A DNA stretch of 64,000 nt from Canna indica (lineage: Eukaryota > Streptophyta > Magnoliopsida > Zingiberales > Cannaceae), in assembly GCA_034359265.1 (NCBI GenBank), contig CP136890.1, positions 34,266,501-34,330,500 on the forward strand, read 5' to 3'. Within the stretch, counting starts at the first letter, position 1. Each line of letters opens with the position of its first letter. The notes below the pieces were generated by a model that ran no database searches, was not told the origin of the DNA, and was given only the letters and a program-made list of their open reading frames with translations. Of the stretch, positions 1 through 11,012 are shown in pieces. The position numbers and the translations under genes were made by a program.

Positions 1-580
1 ACAGTACAGTATTATAGCGAAACAATTGCATGACATGATTAGATATCGTGTCTAATTTTTGACGAAATAAACATGGTATAAGATGTTATCTAGGATATTT
101 GGTGTTCTGTCCTTGTCTGTGTCTTGTGCAGGACATTTTACGAACCAAACGAGTCCAAAGAGTATGAACATGTGTTCAGAAAATGTCGAAAGAAAGATTC
201 TCTTGACATAAAAGGGAAAGGAAAAAAATATTTAAGTGGTGGTGAAGCATTAAGTGCAATTTAATTTTTTTATTCATGAGAACCAAAATAAGGTTCTAAG
301 GGCCTTTACACTAGACATGAAAAGTACAGAAAAAATAACAATTAGGTTGACAGTGACGATATTTTTCACAAAGACAGCAAGCACTAGTCTAAAGACATAT
401 ATTGACTTAGATAACAAAATCTCATTCACTTTTATCTTGTGTCAAAATCGAATCTCATTCAATAGTTATCTTAACAGCTATATAAGGAAATCATAATTCG
501 ATTGATCTTGTCATCGACAACTTGTACCATGCCACCTAAAGAGCGGGTATTAAAGATGAACATATAGTCAAAGTATACCA
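1..580. other. AT-rich flank without recognisable gene
   Basis: I find no domain, RNA gene or terminal repeat here. The stretch ends in the target-site copy of the MULE that starts at 590. The longest open frame, about 80 codons at 254-496, has no recognisable motif and AT-driven composition. Confidence 0.6.
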
Positions 581-589
581 TTCAAACAA

Positions 590-1232
590 GGGAAAATATC
601 TAAATATAATTTGTATTTTGTAGTTTTTCTCAATTGTGATTCGTAATTTACTTTGTCTCAATTGTACGCACGTACTAGACATTTGTTCCAATTGTAGCAT
701 TCCGTCAAGACTCCGTCGGCCGCACCGTTAACCTGACGATGTGGCATGCTGACGTGTATTAAATAAATATTTTTTAATATCCACTTGCCACGTCATCAAA
801 CTTCGATCTTTAATATTTTTTTTATCCTAAACGCCACGTCAGCCCCTAATTTTAAATACTTCTGTTGGTCCCCCCGCCCGACAAAAATCAAACCCTACCC
901 CACCTCTCGCTCACGACTTCTCGGCGACAACAGGCGATCCCGCTCGTTTCTGGCAACAACTCCGACGTCTTCTATTTGGGAAAGCGTCATTCCCTCAACG
1001 CATACAACCATGCGCCAGAAGCAGGTTGTAAGAATGCGCCAGAAGTAGGTTGTAAGACGGTCTACCCGGGTGCGGAGGAGCGTTCTTCCGCCGCCTCCTC
1101 CAGTACAGGTAAGATTTTTCCCCTAATTGATTTTAATTGGTTTGTGGATTTAATGTAAGTTAAGGTTTATGGATTTGATGTAAGTTAGGGTTTATGGATG
1201 TTATTGATATTGATTTTGGTTTACTATTTTCT
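590..1232 (+). repeat. Left terminal inverted repeat of MULE
   Basis: This is the inverted counterpart of 3635-4299. Similarity runs without a break from the GGGAAAATA terminus through the block ending TTTACTATTTTCT at 1232. Short open frames inside it also appear in mirrored form in the right TIR, so they follow from the repeat and are not separate genes. Confidence 0.88.
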
Positions 1233-1366
1233 TACTGTTTATCTTACCGTCAGTGTTACTGTTAAGATTATGATTAATTTTGAATTATAGGTTAATATTA
1301 GTAGCTCAAGTGATAAGGGTAGCTCCAATAGTAACTGCAGTAGTAGTTCCAGCAGTAGTTCAAGTG

Positions 1367-1597
1367 TTGAAAAAGAGTTTGTTGCTCCTGATGTTGAGAA
1401 GGGAAAACAAGCAATGGATAGTAGTCAATTTCATCCTGAAAAAGAGCCTGTTTATCCTGAAAAATAGCTTGTTGCTCCTGATGTTGAGAAGGGAAAACAA
1501 TCAATGGATAATAGTTAATTTCATCCTGAAAAAGAGCATGTTCGTCCTGAAAAAGAGCTTGTTGCTCCTGATGTTGAGAAGGGAAAACAAGCAGTGG
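1367..1597 (+). repeat. 90-bp in-frame tandem repeat in transposase N-terminus
   Basis: About 2.6 copies of a 90-bp unit start near 1368, 1458 and 1548. Each encodes a segment containing VAPDVEKGKQ. The period equals 30 codons, so the repeats keep the reading frame. Two of the gene's stop codons lie inside them. Confidence 0.85.
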
Positions 1598-1849
1598 ATA
1601 GAACTTCAAGTCGTGGTTATGAGAGGGTAGTTGTTCATCATGATTATGTGCATCATGAATCGAGTAGTAGTTCCAGCAGCGGTTGTGATAGGTTTCAATT
1701 TGTGCCAAAGGAACCTAGGGAGGTAATACAAGCTGAAGAGTCATCAGATTTTATGCATATGGATGAAATTGAAGATGAACTAATGTCAAGTGAGTTTGAA
1801 GATACTAATGATAATGAATACATAGAGGCTAGAAACCTCAAAAAACAAT

Positions 1850-2075
1850 CTGTGACAGTTGAACTTAGAGCAAACATTCCTCCATATAGTCAACCAAATG
1901 AATCTATACCTGTGACAGTTGAACTTGAAGTAGACATTCCTCCATCTAGTCAGCCAAATGAATCAATACCTGTGACAGTTGAACTTGGAGCAGACATTCC
2001 TCCGTCTAGTCAACCAAATGAATCAATACATGTGACAGTTAAACTTGGAGCAGACATTCCTCCAAGTAGTTTCAA
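1850..2075 (+). repeat. 60-bp in-frame tandem repeat in transposase
   Basis: Nearly four copies of a 60-bp unit begin at about 1849, 1909, 1969 and 2029. They encode a 20-residue motif containing VTVELGADIPPSSQPNES. The region sits between the acidic N-terminal part and the MuDR DNA-binding domain and looks like a flexible linker that expanded by codon-preserving duplication. Confidence 0.88.
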
Positions 2076-3634
2076 TGAATCATTTTCAATATCGGTCCAA
2101 GTTGGAGCTGACAGTACTCAATCTCGAAGAAGAGTCCATACACCTGAGCCTACTGATGCATCTGCCCATCCTCAAAATGGTAGCGATTATGAATCAAATG
2201 ATGATGAAGTAATCACACCTAAAACTAGTGATGCATCCTTGGGTATTGCTCCTAAAAGGAAAAGAATACATTACAAAGTTTTCAATTCCAATTGTAATCT
2301 TCAAGATATTAGATTTGAAATTGGAATGCAATTTGAGACACATTCACAATTTAAAGATGCAGTACAGTCCTATGCCTTGCACAATGGGGTGAATATTAGA
2401 TGGTCCCGAAGTACCAAATGGAGAATGGAAGCGAAGTGTGTTAAAGATTGTCCATGAAAGATCTATGGTAGTTATAAGCAAAATGAAACCACATTCATTG
2501 TGAAGACTTACATTGATGAACATAGGTGTTCTAGAAGCATGAGAAATAGACAAGCAACAACAGAGTGGTTGGTTAATTACTACATGAATACATTTAGAAG
2601 AAATCCAAATTGGGATGTCAAACAAATGGCAGCGGATATTCAATCTAAATTTTTCATCCCCTTGCCTAGAGCTAAATGTTACAGAGTAAGATCAGTTGTC
2701 TTGGAAAGACTTTGTGGTTCTCTAGAGGACCACTATGCATTGTTGGGTCCGTATCTGGCTGAACTTCGAAAGGTCAACCAACCCTAGAAGTACATTCTCT
2801 ATTATTTGTGATAGAGAGTTTACTGGTGCACCACCAATTTTTAAAAGACTTTATATTGGGTTTGAATCGCTGAAAAGAGGATTTTTGGATGGTTGTCGAC
2901 CTGTCATTGGATTGGATGGATGTTTCTTGAAAATATTTTTATGTGGGCAGTTACTTTCTGCGATTGGTACAGATGGGAACAACTAGATGTTCCCAATTGC
3001 TTGGGCAGTTGTTGAATGAGAGAATTTTAATTCGTAGAGGTGGTTCTTAGGAACTTTATGTGATGACCTTGAAATTGGTGAAGGCTATGATTGGACATTT
3101 ATTATTGATCAACAAAAAGTAAGAATATAGATTTAATTTTGTCATTTGAATTTTATTATTGTGTAGGGACTTGTGTATGCACTACGAGAGCGAGTTTTGT
3201 TTGCCGAGCATAGAAATTGTGCTCGGCATTTGTATGCCAACTGGAGGAAGAGATTTAACGATCATTACTTCAAAGCTCTATTTTGGAGAGTAGTGAGGTC
3301 AATGGATGAACCAAAGCTTAATAGAATCTTACGTGAATTACAAGTTGCGTCTCCAAAGGCCCATGAAGCATTCATATCAATTGGGATGCAAATTTTTTGT
3401 CAAACATACGTCTCCACAGTTTGTAAGTCTGATAACGTTACAAATAATATAGTAGAGACTTTCAATAGTTATATCATACAAGCAAGATCAAAACCAATAG
3501 TGGATACGCTTGAGGAGATAAGTCGTATATTAATGCAAAGAATGTTTGTGAAGAAGGATATAATGTTGAAGTGTACGGATGAAATTTGTCCAAATATAAG
3601 GAAGAAGCTTGAGAAATTTAAGGAAGACAGCTTG

Positions 3635-4299
3635 AGAAAATAGTAAACCAAAATCAATATCAATAATATTCATAAACCCTAACTTACATCAAATCCATAA
3701 ACCTTAACTTACATTAAATCCACAAACCAATTAAAATCAATTAGGGGAAAAATCTTACCTGTACTGGAGGAGGCGGTGGAAGAAGGCTCTTCCGCACCCG
3801 GGTAGACCATCTTACAACCTGCTTCTGGCGCATGGTTGTATGCGTTGAGAGAATGACGCTTTTCCAAATAGAAGACACCGAAGATGTTGTCGGAGTTGTT
3901 GCCGGAAACGAGCAGGATCGCCTGTTGTCGCCGAGAAGTCGGGAGCGAGAGGTGGGGTAGGGTTTGATTTTTATCGGGCGGGGGGACCAACAGAAGTATT
4001 TAAAATTAGGGGCTGACGTGGCGTTTGAAAAATAAAATATTATGGGCTGACGTGGCGTTTGGGATTAAAAAAAATTAAGGATCGAAGTTTGATGACATAG
4101 CAAGTGGGTATTAAAAAATATTTATTTAATACACGTCAGCATGCCACGTCGTCAAGTTGATGGCACGGCCGACGGTGTCTTGACGGAATGCTACGATTGG
4201 AACAAATGTTTTAGTACGTGTATACAATTGAGACAAAGTAAACTACGAGCCACAATTGAGAAAAAGTTCAAAGTACTGGCTATATTTAGGTATTTTCCC
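3635..4299 (-). repeat. Right terminal inverted repeat of MULE
   Basis: This is the inverted counterpart of 590-1232. Its inner edge falls within a few bases of the last codons of the transposase frame, whose stop is at 3641-3643. The apparent 3' end of the gene is therefore supplied by TIR sequence. Confidence 0.87.
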
Positions 4300-4479
4300 T
4301 TCAAACAATAAAGTACAATAGTAGAATAAAGTAGATCATACACATAAGCAGCACGAACAGCAGAGTACATCCAAGTCAGCATATTCAACTATTTACAAGA
4401 GCAACCCAGGAATTAAAAAAAAACCTAGTAAATGAATCAGAAAGAAGGCATTAATTGCTCATGAATATGGTAACACTCC

Positions 4480-4690
4480 CTCCATAAAGAAGGCATTAAT
4501 GAATTGCTTTCATATATGAGTCACAGATAATTTTTCAAAAACTCAAACATAATTCCAAATTATAACCATCCGGCCCGGGGCTTTTCCTCTGCAAAGACTC
4601 ATCATGGCTGTGATTATTTCCCGCTCAAAAAAATTCTTTACCAAACCACCCTCCTTGTTCCAAGGAATCATTCTACATTTCAGTTTTCCA
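4480..4690 (-). pseudogene. LINE (L1-type) reverse transcriptase remnant
   Basis: On the minus strand a frame gives EREIITAMMSLCRGK and then, after a one-base shift, SPGPDGYNLE. This matches the N-terminal part of plant L1-type reverse transcriptases (consensus ...KAPGPDG...). Further one-base losses interrupt the continuation. Only about 70 codons are left, and I see no endonuclease domain and no 3' poly(A) tail. Confidence 0.5.
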
Positions 4691-5063
4691 ATTTCTTCCC
4701 AACTAATTTCTTCCATGCAATTTCTCTCCTTATTCCAAAGAATCTACTGTTCAAATTTAGTGTACAAAATTATTACTAAATTACTAACATCAAACATCAC
4801 CCATAGTTAAAATTGTTGCAAAGCAATGTTGCTGAAAAGATCGTCCAACAGTGCAGCTATTAGCGACGGTGATACGTCATGCTACCCGACTGATGTCAGA
4901 TCATCAGTCATTTACGATAGGCCTTTAATGACGGTGTACTCAGGGCTGACCTCGCTGATAAATTTGTTGCAACGGCCAATCGTTGGTACGGTGAAGAATT
5001 ATTCTACACGTAAGAAAATAAAATTAGAAAAAAAGTCATGTTTACACCGATAATATGAATCAC

Positions 5064-5085
5064 TTATATATATATATATATATAA
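5064..5085 (+). repeat. (TA)n microsatellite
   Basis: A run of about eleven TA dinucleotides in an otherwise featureless AT-rich spacer. Confidence 0.9.
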
Positions 5086-5149
5086 TACTAAACACACTCA
5101 AAACACAAAATATGAATCATTTACATGATATACATGTTCCTGCCTGATG

Positions 5150-5726
5150 ATTGGAGTAGTTCGGTCCGGCTCGGTGTCTCCTGGTCAGGTGCAACTCCGG
5201 TGGGGGAAGGGGGCTGCAAAAGACATTATGATGCTCAAGTTATTAGGACTCCAAGGTAGAGGTTACATAATATAGAACTTAGGGTACCTGAGGCGTATCG
5301 TGCCTATATTTGTTGCTGGTCGAGGTGGTGACGTCGTCCGATAATCTCGCGGGGATATTGCTCAGAATGGGTCGAGTTTGATCCCAAAGATGATAGGCTT
5401 GTAATGGCGTATCCCTCGTGATAACGAAGGGCGTGGATGTCCATGTATGACTGGGTGGAGCCCCCGGGCGGAGCCGTCTAGTCTAGCTCGAGTCAGGTCG
5501 TGGGGCGCTACTGGGTCTAATCTGACCGAACCCAATAGTTATAGTCCAGTCCACATCCCCCAAGCTCAGTCGGAGTCTGGAGGACTGCGTGTCGAGCTCT
5601 TTAGTAGATTTCATGTTTCTGGCTTTTGTGTAGCTCATCTGTTTGTAGCTATCATAAAGGCCGAGTTGTGTTCGGGGGCCCATTGAGGCTGACCTGGGGC
5701 TAGCGATCGTAAGGCCGAACCAAAGT
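5150..5726 (+). other. Upstream region of gag-like retroelement, no gene
   Basis: GC-richer sequence without a convincing reading frame. It leads directly into the 27-bp minisatellite and then the gag-like gene at 6360. I read it as the LTR or 5' leader of that element. No clear TG...CA boundary or primer-binding site was found, so the left edge is open. Confidence 0.35.
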
Positions 5727-6126
5727 GAGCGGTCATGGAGGCCGAACTGGAGTGAGCGGCTGTGGAGACCGAACTGGAGTGAGAGGTCGTGGAGGCCGAA
5801 CTGGAGTGAGCGGCCGTGGAGACCGAACTGGAGTGACCGATCGTGGAGGTCTAACTAGAGTGAGTGGCCATGGAGGCCGAGCTAGAGTGAGCAACCATGG
5901 AGGCCGAACTGGAGTGAGCGACTGTGGAGGCTGAACTGGAGTGAGCGACCGTGGTGGCCGAACTTGAGTGAGCGATCATGAAGGCCGAGCTGGAGTGAGC
6001 AGATCGTGGAGGCCGAACTAGAGTGAACGGCCGTGGAGGCCGAACTAGAGTGAACGTCCGTGGAGGCCGAACTAGAGTGAACGGCCGTGGAGGCCGAATT
6101 GGAGTGAGCGGCCGTGGAGGCCGAGT
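5727..6126 (+). repeat. 27-bp minisatellite, about 15 copies
   Basis: Consensus unit GTGAGCGGCCGTGGAGGCC followed by GAACTGGA, repeated about 15 times with point changes. One copy, near 6000, carries an extra base. Because 27 is a multiple of three, frames stay open on both strands and yield low-complexity peptides, which I do not regard as genes. Confidence 0.9.
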
Positions 6127-6359
6127 TGGCACATCTTCGCTGTGTTATTTCTATGCCTTTTCAACTTCTGTGCCTAGTATGGCAACTTAGTGGTAAGGTT
6201 TGTTTCTTCTAGTGGTACTTCATGGTTGGTTTTTGCCTTTTTAGTTCAGAGGAGTAATCATGATAAAAAAAGAGTTCCCACGGACTCTTGTGGTTTTCTA
6301 GGAAATCGTCGCTTGGCGGGCCTGATCGGTTATTGTCTTTAAGGCAAGTTCTTCCCCTT

Positions 6360-8276
6360 TGTTCTCCGCACTTTTTCTCGCGCTTTTGGCTTCCTGGTGC
6401 TTTGAGGTTTTCATCGACGACAAGCGAGTCTTTTTTACCCTTAGTTTCTTTTGCTCATCGAGGGTGATTGACGTTTTTCTTGGGCCAATGGTGGAAAGAA
6501 AAGCTAGAAATGTGCTGGAGATAAAGCCACCGAAGAGGACTCCTGATCCATACTCTTGGGTCTTTAATAGGATACAGCGAGAGGGTTCGGTGATGACTAT
6601 CCTAAGAAACATCGAGGCTTTTCGAGATAGGGTGAAGATTTCTCGTTACGACGAGAAGATTCCTTCGATTGTCTCCCTTGTTCTTCTTCACATAGGATTT
6701 TTCATCGTGGGGAGTTTGGATCTGTCTTTATGTATCGGATTTTGTATGAAGAACTTAGAGTGTGTCTGCCTTTCATGAACTTTGAGTGTGGGATATTGAA
6801 TCAGGCGAATATAGCTCCTTCGCAACTACATCCCAATCACTGGGCGGCTATTCGCTGCTTTGAGATTCTGATGCAGCGTCTCGGCCTTGAGCCAAGCCTT
6901 TATGTGTTTTTTTCTTTCTTTCAGATAAATAGTTCCCAGAAGGGAGTTCTAGTGTCTCTCAGTAGTGTACCAGGGAAGAAACTCTTCAATTCTTTGTAGA
7001 GTTCTTATCTGAATTTCAAAGAGTGCTTCTTCAAAGTAAAATCGAAACAATTCCTGCATCCATTTTATTTGGACTCCGACTCCTAAAAGGAGATGTTTCC
7101 TTTGTCCTGGACTGAGGAACATGTGCCCATTGGGCATGTAGAAGAGGGAGTTCTTTCTGCTAGGGAGAGCCACATCGTGGATTTTTTTATCAGGTGTGGC
7201 TTTTGTGAACCTTTTTCCTGTAAGGAAATGTTGAAAAGAGACCTGGAGGGGTCGCCAGTTTCAGCCTACATAGATAGGTTGTTTTAAGGGTATTCTGCAG
7301 GTAACCCTCATTATCCTCTATCTAATGAGGGTTTCTTTTGTTGTAGGGAAAGTGTCATCTATGCTGGACGGAACGATTTTTTGGGGCTGCTTTTGGAGCA
7401 AGAGGCGTGATACTCTTGCAATCAGTAGAGGTAAGAATTTGCTAGTGGATGATTCTCCATCAGGGCCTAGACACCCGTTGCCACTGTTGGCTTTAGAGTT
7501 TCCAGCACTGGGGGACTTGGAGGTCCAGGATGGAGGAGTCCCTAGCCCTTTATCGTCAGGCGTAGTGGACTTATCCAGTCCTTCTGACTTGACTACTTCT
7601 CTTCTGCTTTTACGGTTGGAGGAGCAGGTTGGGACTCCTATCTTCAATAGAAGTTCGACATTCTGTGAAGGAATGGCTTCAGCAGGGAATGAAGCCTCAG
7701 TGTCAAGCATGGAGACTGCAGGAAGTTCCCCATCGCAGGCTCAGCGACTGGCCATGGTTCCATATATAGGTGTTTCTTTTTGCTTGGGGAACCTAGTGTT
7801 TTTGCTGGAGGAAATAGAGATGTGGAACCAGCTGTTGGCCTTGGCTAGCAGGCTTCGCTAGTATGGGTTAGATAAATATGTGGCTTATGTGTGAGAAGTG
7901 GAGTTATTGAAGCTCGAATTGGCCAAAGTCAAGAGGGTGAAGAACCACAAGATTGACCGTTTGGATCTTACTGTTATGGAGTTGGTTGCTCGGTTGAAGG
8001 ACGTGGAAGATGAGTCCAGGAGGAAAATTGAGACGTCTGAAGCAGAGAGTTCTAGTTTGCGGACCAAGGTGGCGGAATATAGACGGATGGCAAAGAACTC
8101 TGAGGACGAGATGAACCGTTAGCGGGATGCCGATTTAATCTTGTTTAATGAGGGTTTTAACAAGGCGATTGAGCATGCTCAATTTTTTTCCTCCTGGAGG
8201 AGCTAACTTTTCTAGAGTTGATAGTTTCAAAGAGATGCATGATGGGCTTTAGTAGATCCCGAGCCTAAGGAGTGGG
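6360..8276 (+). pseudogene. Gag-like protein of 'putative gypsy-type transposon' family
   Basis: The segment around 6480-7280 encodes RVCLPFMNFECGILNQ, APSQLHPNHWAAIRCFEILM and FNSL...NFKECFFKVK. This is the hallmark domain of the plant 'putative gypsy type transposon' family (Pfam Transposase_28), a gag-like protein of plant retroelements. A low-complexity middle follows (7340-7760) and then a coiled-coil tail (LELAKVKRVKNHKIDRLDL, VEDESRRKIETSEAESSS, 7900-8120). Frames change near 6730, 7000 and 7090. Stops occur at 6997, after the DSDS segment near 7084, at 7861 and at 8120. The gene appears cut by the copia LTR that begins at 8277. No protease, RT or integrase is present. Confidence 0.72.
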
Positions 8277-9626
8277 TGTTGTTCAAATACCCACCCTAGA
8301 AATAGAGGGGTTGAATAGTGTGTGATCAAACTCTGGCTTCAATTTTAGTCTTTTCGGTTTTAAGCAACTTAATACTTCAACTCGAGTTCTTTGAATATGA
8401 ATTCTATGGATGATAAGCTAAGCACAACAAGCAAGTAAATGATCAAGTAAGAAGCAATACAAACAAGAACAATATATAGTGGTTCGGCCAACTTGCCTAC
8501 TCTACTACCTTGGCTGCTCACGAAGGATTTCTAACCTTAACACTTTATAGATCAAATGTTTTCCTAAGAATACAATGATGATTTAGTTCTCAACCCTTTG
8601 AGAAGACCTCAATACCTATTCTCTAGCAAAACAAATCTCTACAACCACACCAAGGTGTTTCACAAACACACCTTGCAAGCTAGCTTATCAAATCAACGCA
8701 ACAAGATGAAAACACAATAAAAGAGCAATAAATATAAAACAAACTTGTTGTGCTCCTTTCTCTGGCCTTCTAAACTTCCAATGCCTCAAGAAGATGGAAA
8801 GCTTTGCCTTGAGAGGGTTGAAGATTGAAGATCACCACTTGAGAGAGTAGAAGTGAGAACTATGGCTTTAAATGACTCTTTGAAGGCTCAAACACTTAAG
8901 GATTTGCTCAATAAATAGTTAGGAAGCTTCGATGGCTGAAACTAGGTGTATTTATAAAAGAGGTAAAAGTGGGGGACAACTAGTTGTTCAACGGATCTAT
9001 TTAGATTTGTTAGGCATTCCGATCGACCGATGATCGGCCACGGGTCGGGCGACTGGTCACTGGAAATTTTCTAATGAGAATTCGGTCGATCCTCGGGCGA
9101 CCTTCGGTTGATCGAGGATCGGTCGCGTATTGGCCAAAACTCATGCCAGTTTCCTTAATGCTGATTTTTCATCTTACCTTGTTTTTCCAATTTTTTTCTT
9201 GGATTTTGTCTTGTGAAATGTTTTAAACCTCATCCCGAGATATTACACTATCCACCCAGAATGTTACAACATCTCATCCCGTAATCCGGGGTATTTCGAA
9301 ATGTTACAACATCTCATCCTATAATTCGGAATATTTCACTATATATTCCGAAATATTGTTTATGACTTGGAAACTCATGGTAATAGATTAGGTTCATGTC
9401 CTAGGGATATATTACACATGATTCTAAGTCTAAACCTCAGGTTTTACTTGGTTTCAACTCAATCTCCACTAGAGCCATTTTTACTCGATTCTTTGTATTT
9501 TTTCGGACAAACTTCGTATGTGTATCGTTCTATCAATTTGAACCCAAAAGTCATCAAATGGATTAGATACATGTTTGTTATCATCAAAATAGAGAGTGAG
9601 GCCTAGGTTGAACCCTTGGGTCAACA
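8277..9626 (-). mobile_element. Ty1-copia 3' LTR (long-LTR, SIRE-like type)
   Basis: The termini are TGTTG...CAACA. Read on the minus strand it opens TGTTGACCC and contains GATGATAACAAACATG near the start. It ends with a GC-poor block including the complement of GTGGTTCGGCC and of GGGGTTGAATAGTGTG. The same landmarks occur in the LTRs at 26821-28298 and 30942-32749. A purine-rich tract lies just outside the minus-strand start, so this is the 3' LTR of a minus-strand element. Insertion appears to have cut the gag-like gene on its left. Confidence 0.7.
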
Positions 9627-9904
9627 ATCTCCTCCTTTTTAATAATGTACAAACTTAACATGAAAAATAAGCAATTTTAAATGATGATAAGTTCTCATTT
9701 GTGAGTTTATGATAAAAACTAACTTAGCTCCCCCTATCAACATGCATATCTAAAAGATAACTCTCCCTATCTATATGCATCATAAAACAAATGTGACCAA
9801 GTCTTTTCTCCCCCTTTTGACATCAATCAAAAAGGGCAAGAGTGCAAGGTACTATTAATGAGTTTCATCATGAAAATAAAAAAATCTATAAAACTAAGTA
9901 TCAT
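9627..9904 (-). mobile_element. Copia 3' internal end with polypurine tract
   Basis: On the minus strand the LTR is preceded by AAAAAGGAGGAGAT, a polypurine tract used to prime plus-strand DNA synthesis in LTR retrotransposons. A second purine-rich stretch, the complement of CTCCCCCTTTTGACATCAAT at 9810-9829, is typical of the untranslated 3' part of such elements. The rest of the copia body is missing; a CACTA-like terminus follows at 9912. Confidence 0.55.
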
Positions 9905-9911
9905 CTACCAC

Positions 9912-10400
9912 CACTACAAAAAAAAAAGAATTTGTGGCAAAATTTTGGAGTGACAAACAACAATTGGCCACAAAAGGTGTAATCTACAACGAAATTTGTG
10001 GCAATTATTTTTTTGTGATTAAAAGTATAAGTTCAAACAATTTACGATAATTTTTCTAATTTTGTCATTATGTTTTCCACTAATGATAGAGTCAACGTTC
10101 AAAATTTATAGTTTTTTAAATTTATGACAAGAGGTTTTGTCACTGATTCAAAAAATTCTACCGTGACAAATGTTTGCGACAAATTTTTTGCCACATGTTT
10201 GTCACGATATTCTGTGACAAACATTTGCGATAATAATTTTGCCATAATTTTGTCGCGATATTCTGTAGCAACTATTTGCGACAATGTATTTACCATAGAC
10301 ATAAAACTATTTATTGTGATAAATTATGTGTGCCATAGATAATAAAATAGTAAAAAAAATAAAAAATATTGGCAAAATTTTAGGAGGATATTTTTGCCCC
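9912..10400 (+). mobile_element. CACTA-type transposon terminus with subterminal repeats
   Basis: It begins CACTACAAAAAAAAAAGAA, the EnSpm/CACTA terminal signature. The next 430 bp are rich in short direct and inverted copies of TTTGCGACAAA, GTGACAAA and TCGCGATATTCTGT, matching the subterminal transposase-binding repeats of the superfamily. The opposite terminus was not found. The region to its right, up to the gypsy boundary at 14182, may be its cargo. Confidence 0.65.
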
Positions 10401-10516
10401 TCTTAGAATCCATGCTGTCACTATTTTCTCTCTTGTTTCTACTTGTTTCTATTTTTTTTCTCACCCATTACCTCTCCCATTCTCTACGACTCCTCCATTT
10501 TTTTTGGGATAATAGA

Positions 10517-11012
10517 CTAAAAAATCACAAGGTTTGCAAAAATTTTACATTTTGCCTGCGTTTTCAAATTTCATCTGTAAATGCACAACCTTTACTTCCA
10601 TTTATGCCATCTACCAAATCGTCACGCGTCGTCTCAACTTAGCTGACGTGGAGGTAAACGGCGCTTGAGTGGTCTGACGACGTCATACGTGGCAGGCTGT
10701 CCCACCTTTTTTTCCCTTTCTCTCTTCTCTTCTTCCTTCCAATCGCTGCCACCTTTTTTTTATTTCTTATTCTCCTCCTCCTCCTCCCTACATGACTCTG
10801 CACCATCCTATACTCTGTGGTCTTCACCCAAATGGCCTCCCTCTTCGTCGTTCAAGGCGCCGCCATGCGCACCGCCGTCGGCGCCTTCATCTTTCTCTCG
10901 CACTGCCTCCTCCAGCCACTTGATCGTCTGTCGGCTGCGGAAGAGTGGAGGCAGGCTCACGGAGCTATAGCAGATGGGTGTTAGGCTCGTCATCGCGGCG
11001 ACGACCAAGATA
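10517..11012 (+). repeat. Left inverted repeat of Pack-MULE-like element
   Basis: Inverted match to about 11915-12471 with scattered substitutions and small length changes in the T-rich and CTC-rich tracts. Similarity stops after GCGGCGACGACCAAGAT, just where the right arm enters the ACT domain. Confidence 0.7.

Larger units (their letters stand above)
1291..3643 (+). pseudogene. MULE transposase, decayed and 3'-truncated
   Basis: A serine-rich N-terminal region (about 1291-1700) and in-frame repeats lead into a MuDR-type N-terminal domain near 2310-2760 (FEIGMQFETHSQFKDAV, then YIDEHRCSRSM). The MULE transposase core follows (GLDGCFLK, MFPIAWAVVE, FIIDQQKGLVYAL, CARHLYANW, VETFNSYI). Known family members cut and paste the element by binding its TIRs. 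This copy is dead. It has in-frame stops at 1465, 1516 and 2455, a shift from frame 1 to frame 2 near 2780, and further stops at 2984 and 3016. A candidate 48-bp phase-0 intron lies at 3119-3166 (GTAAG...GTGTAG). The C-terminal SWIM zinc finger usual in MULE transposases is absent, because the frame ends at the right TIR. Confidence 0.85.
590..4299 (+). mobile_element. Mutator-like element (MULE) with long TIRs
   Basis: Both ends begin GGGAAAATA, followed by CTAAATATA after one or two variable bases, read inward from each side. The ends are flanked by a perfect 9-bp direct repeat TTCAAACAA (581-589 and 4300-4308), the size expected for the Mutator superfamily. The terminal inverted repeats are unusually long, about 643 bp on the left and 665 bp on the right. 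Between them lies a decayed transposase gene in plus orientation. The TIRs contain a GC-rich block near 880-1110 (mirrored at 3750-3990) that could act as promoter and 5' leader. The perfect target duplication suggests a fairly recent insertion, although the transposase is already disabled. Confidence 0.9.

Noticed and set aside
1298..1708. 136-codon minus-strand frame opposite the MULE transposase
   Set aside because: It is a shadow of the 90-bp coding repeat on the plus strand, where recognised transposase text is in frame.
5725..6132. Open frames on both strands encoding arginine/glycine- or proline-rich repeats
   Set aside because: They follow from a 27-bp tandem repeat that lacks stops by chance; frames on both strands show the same property.
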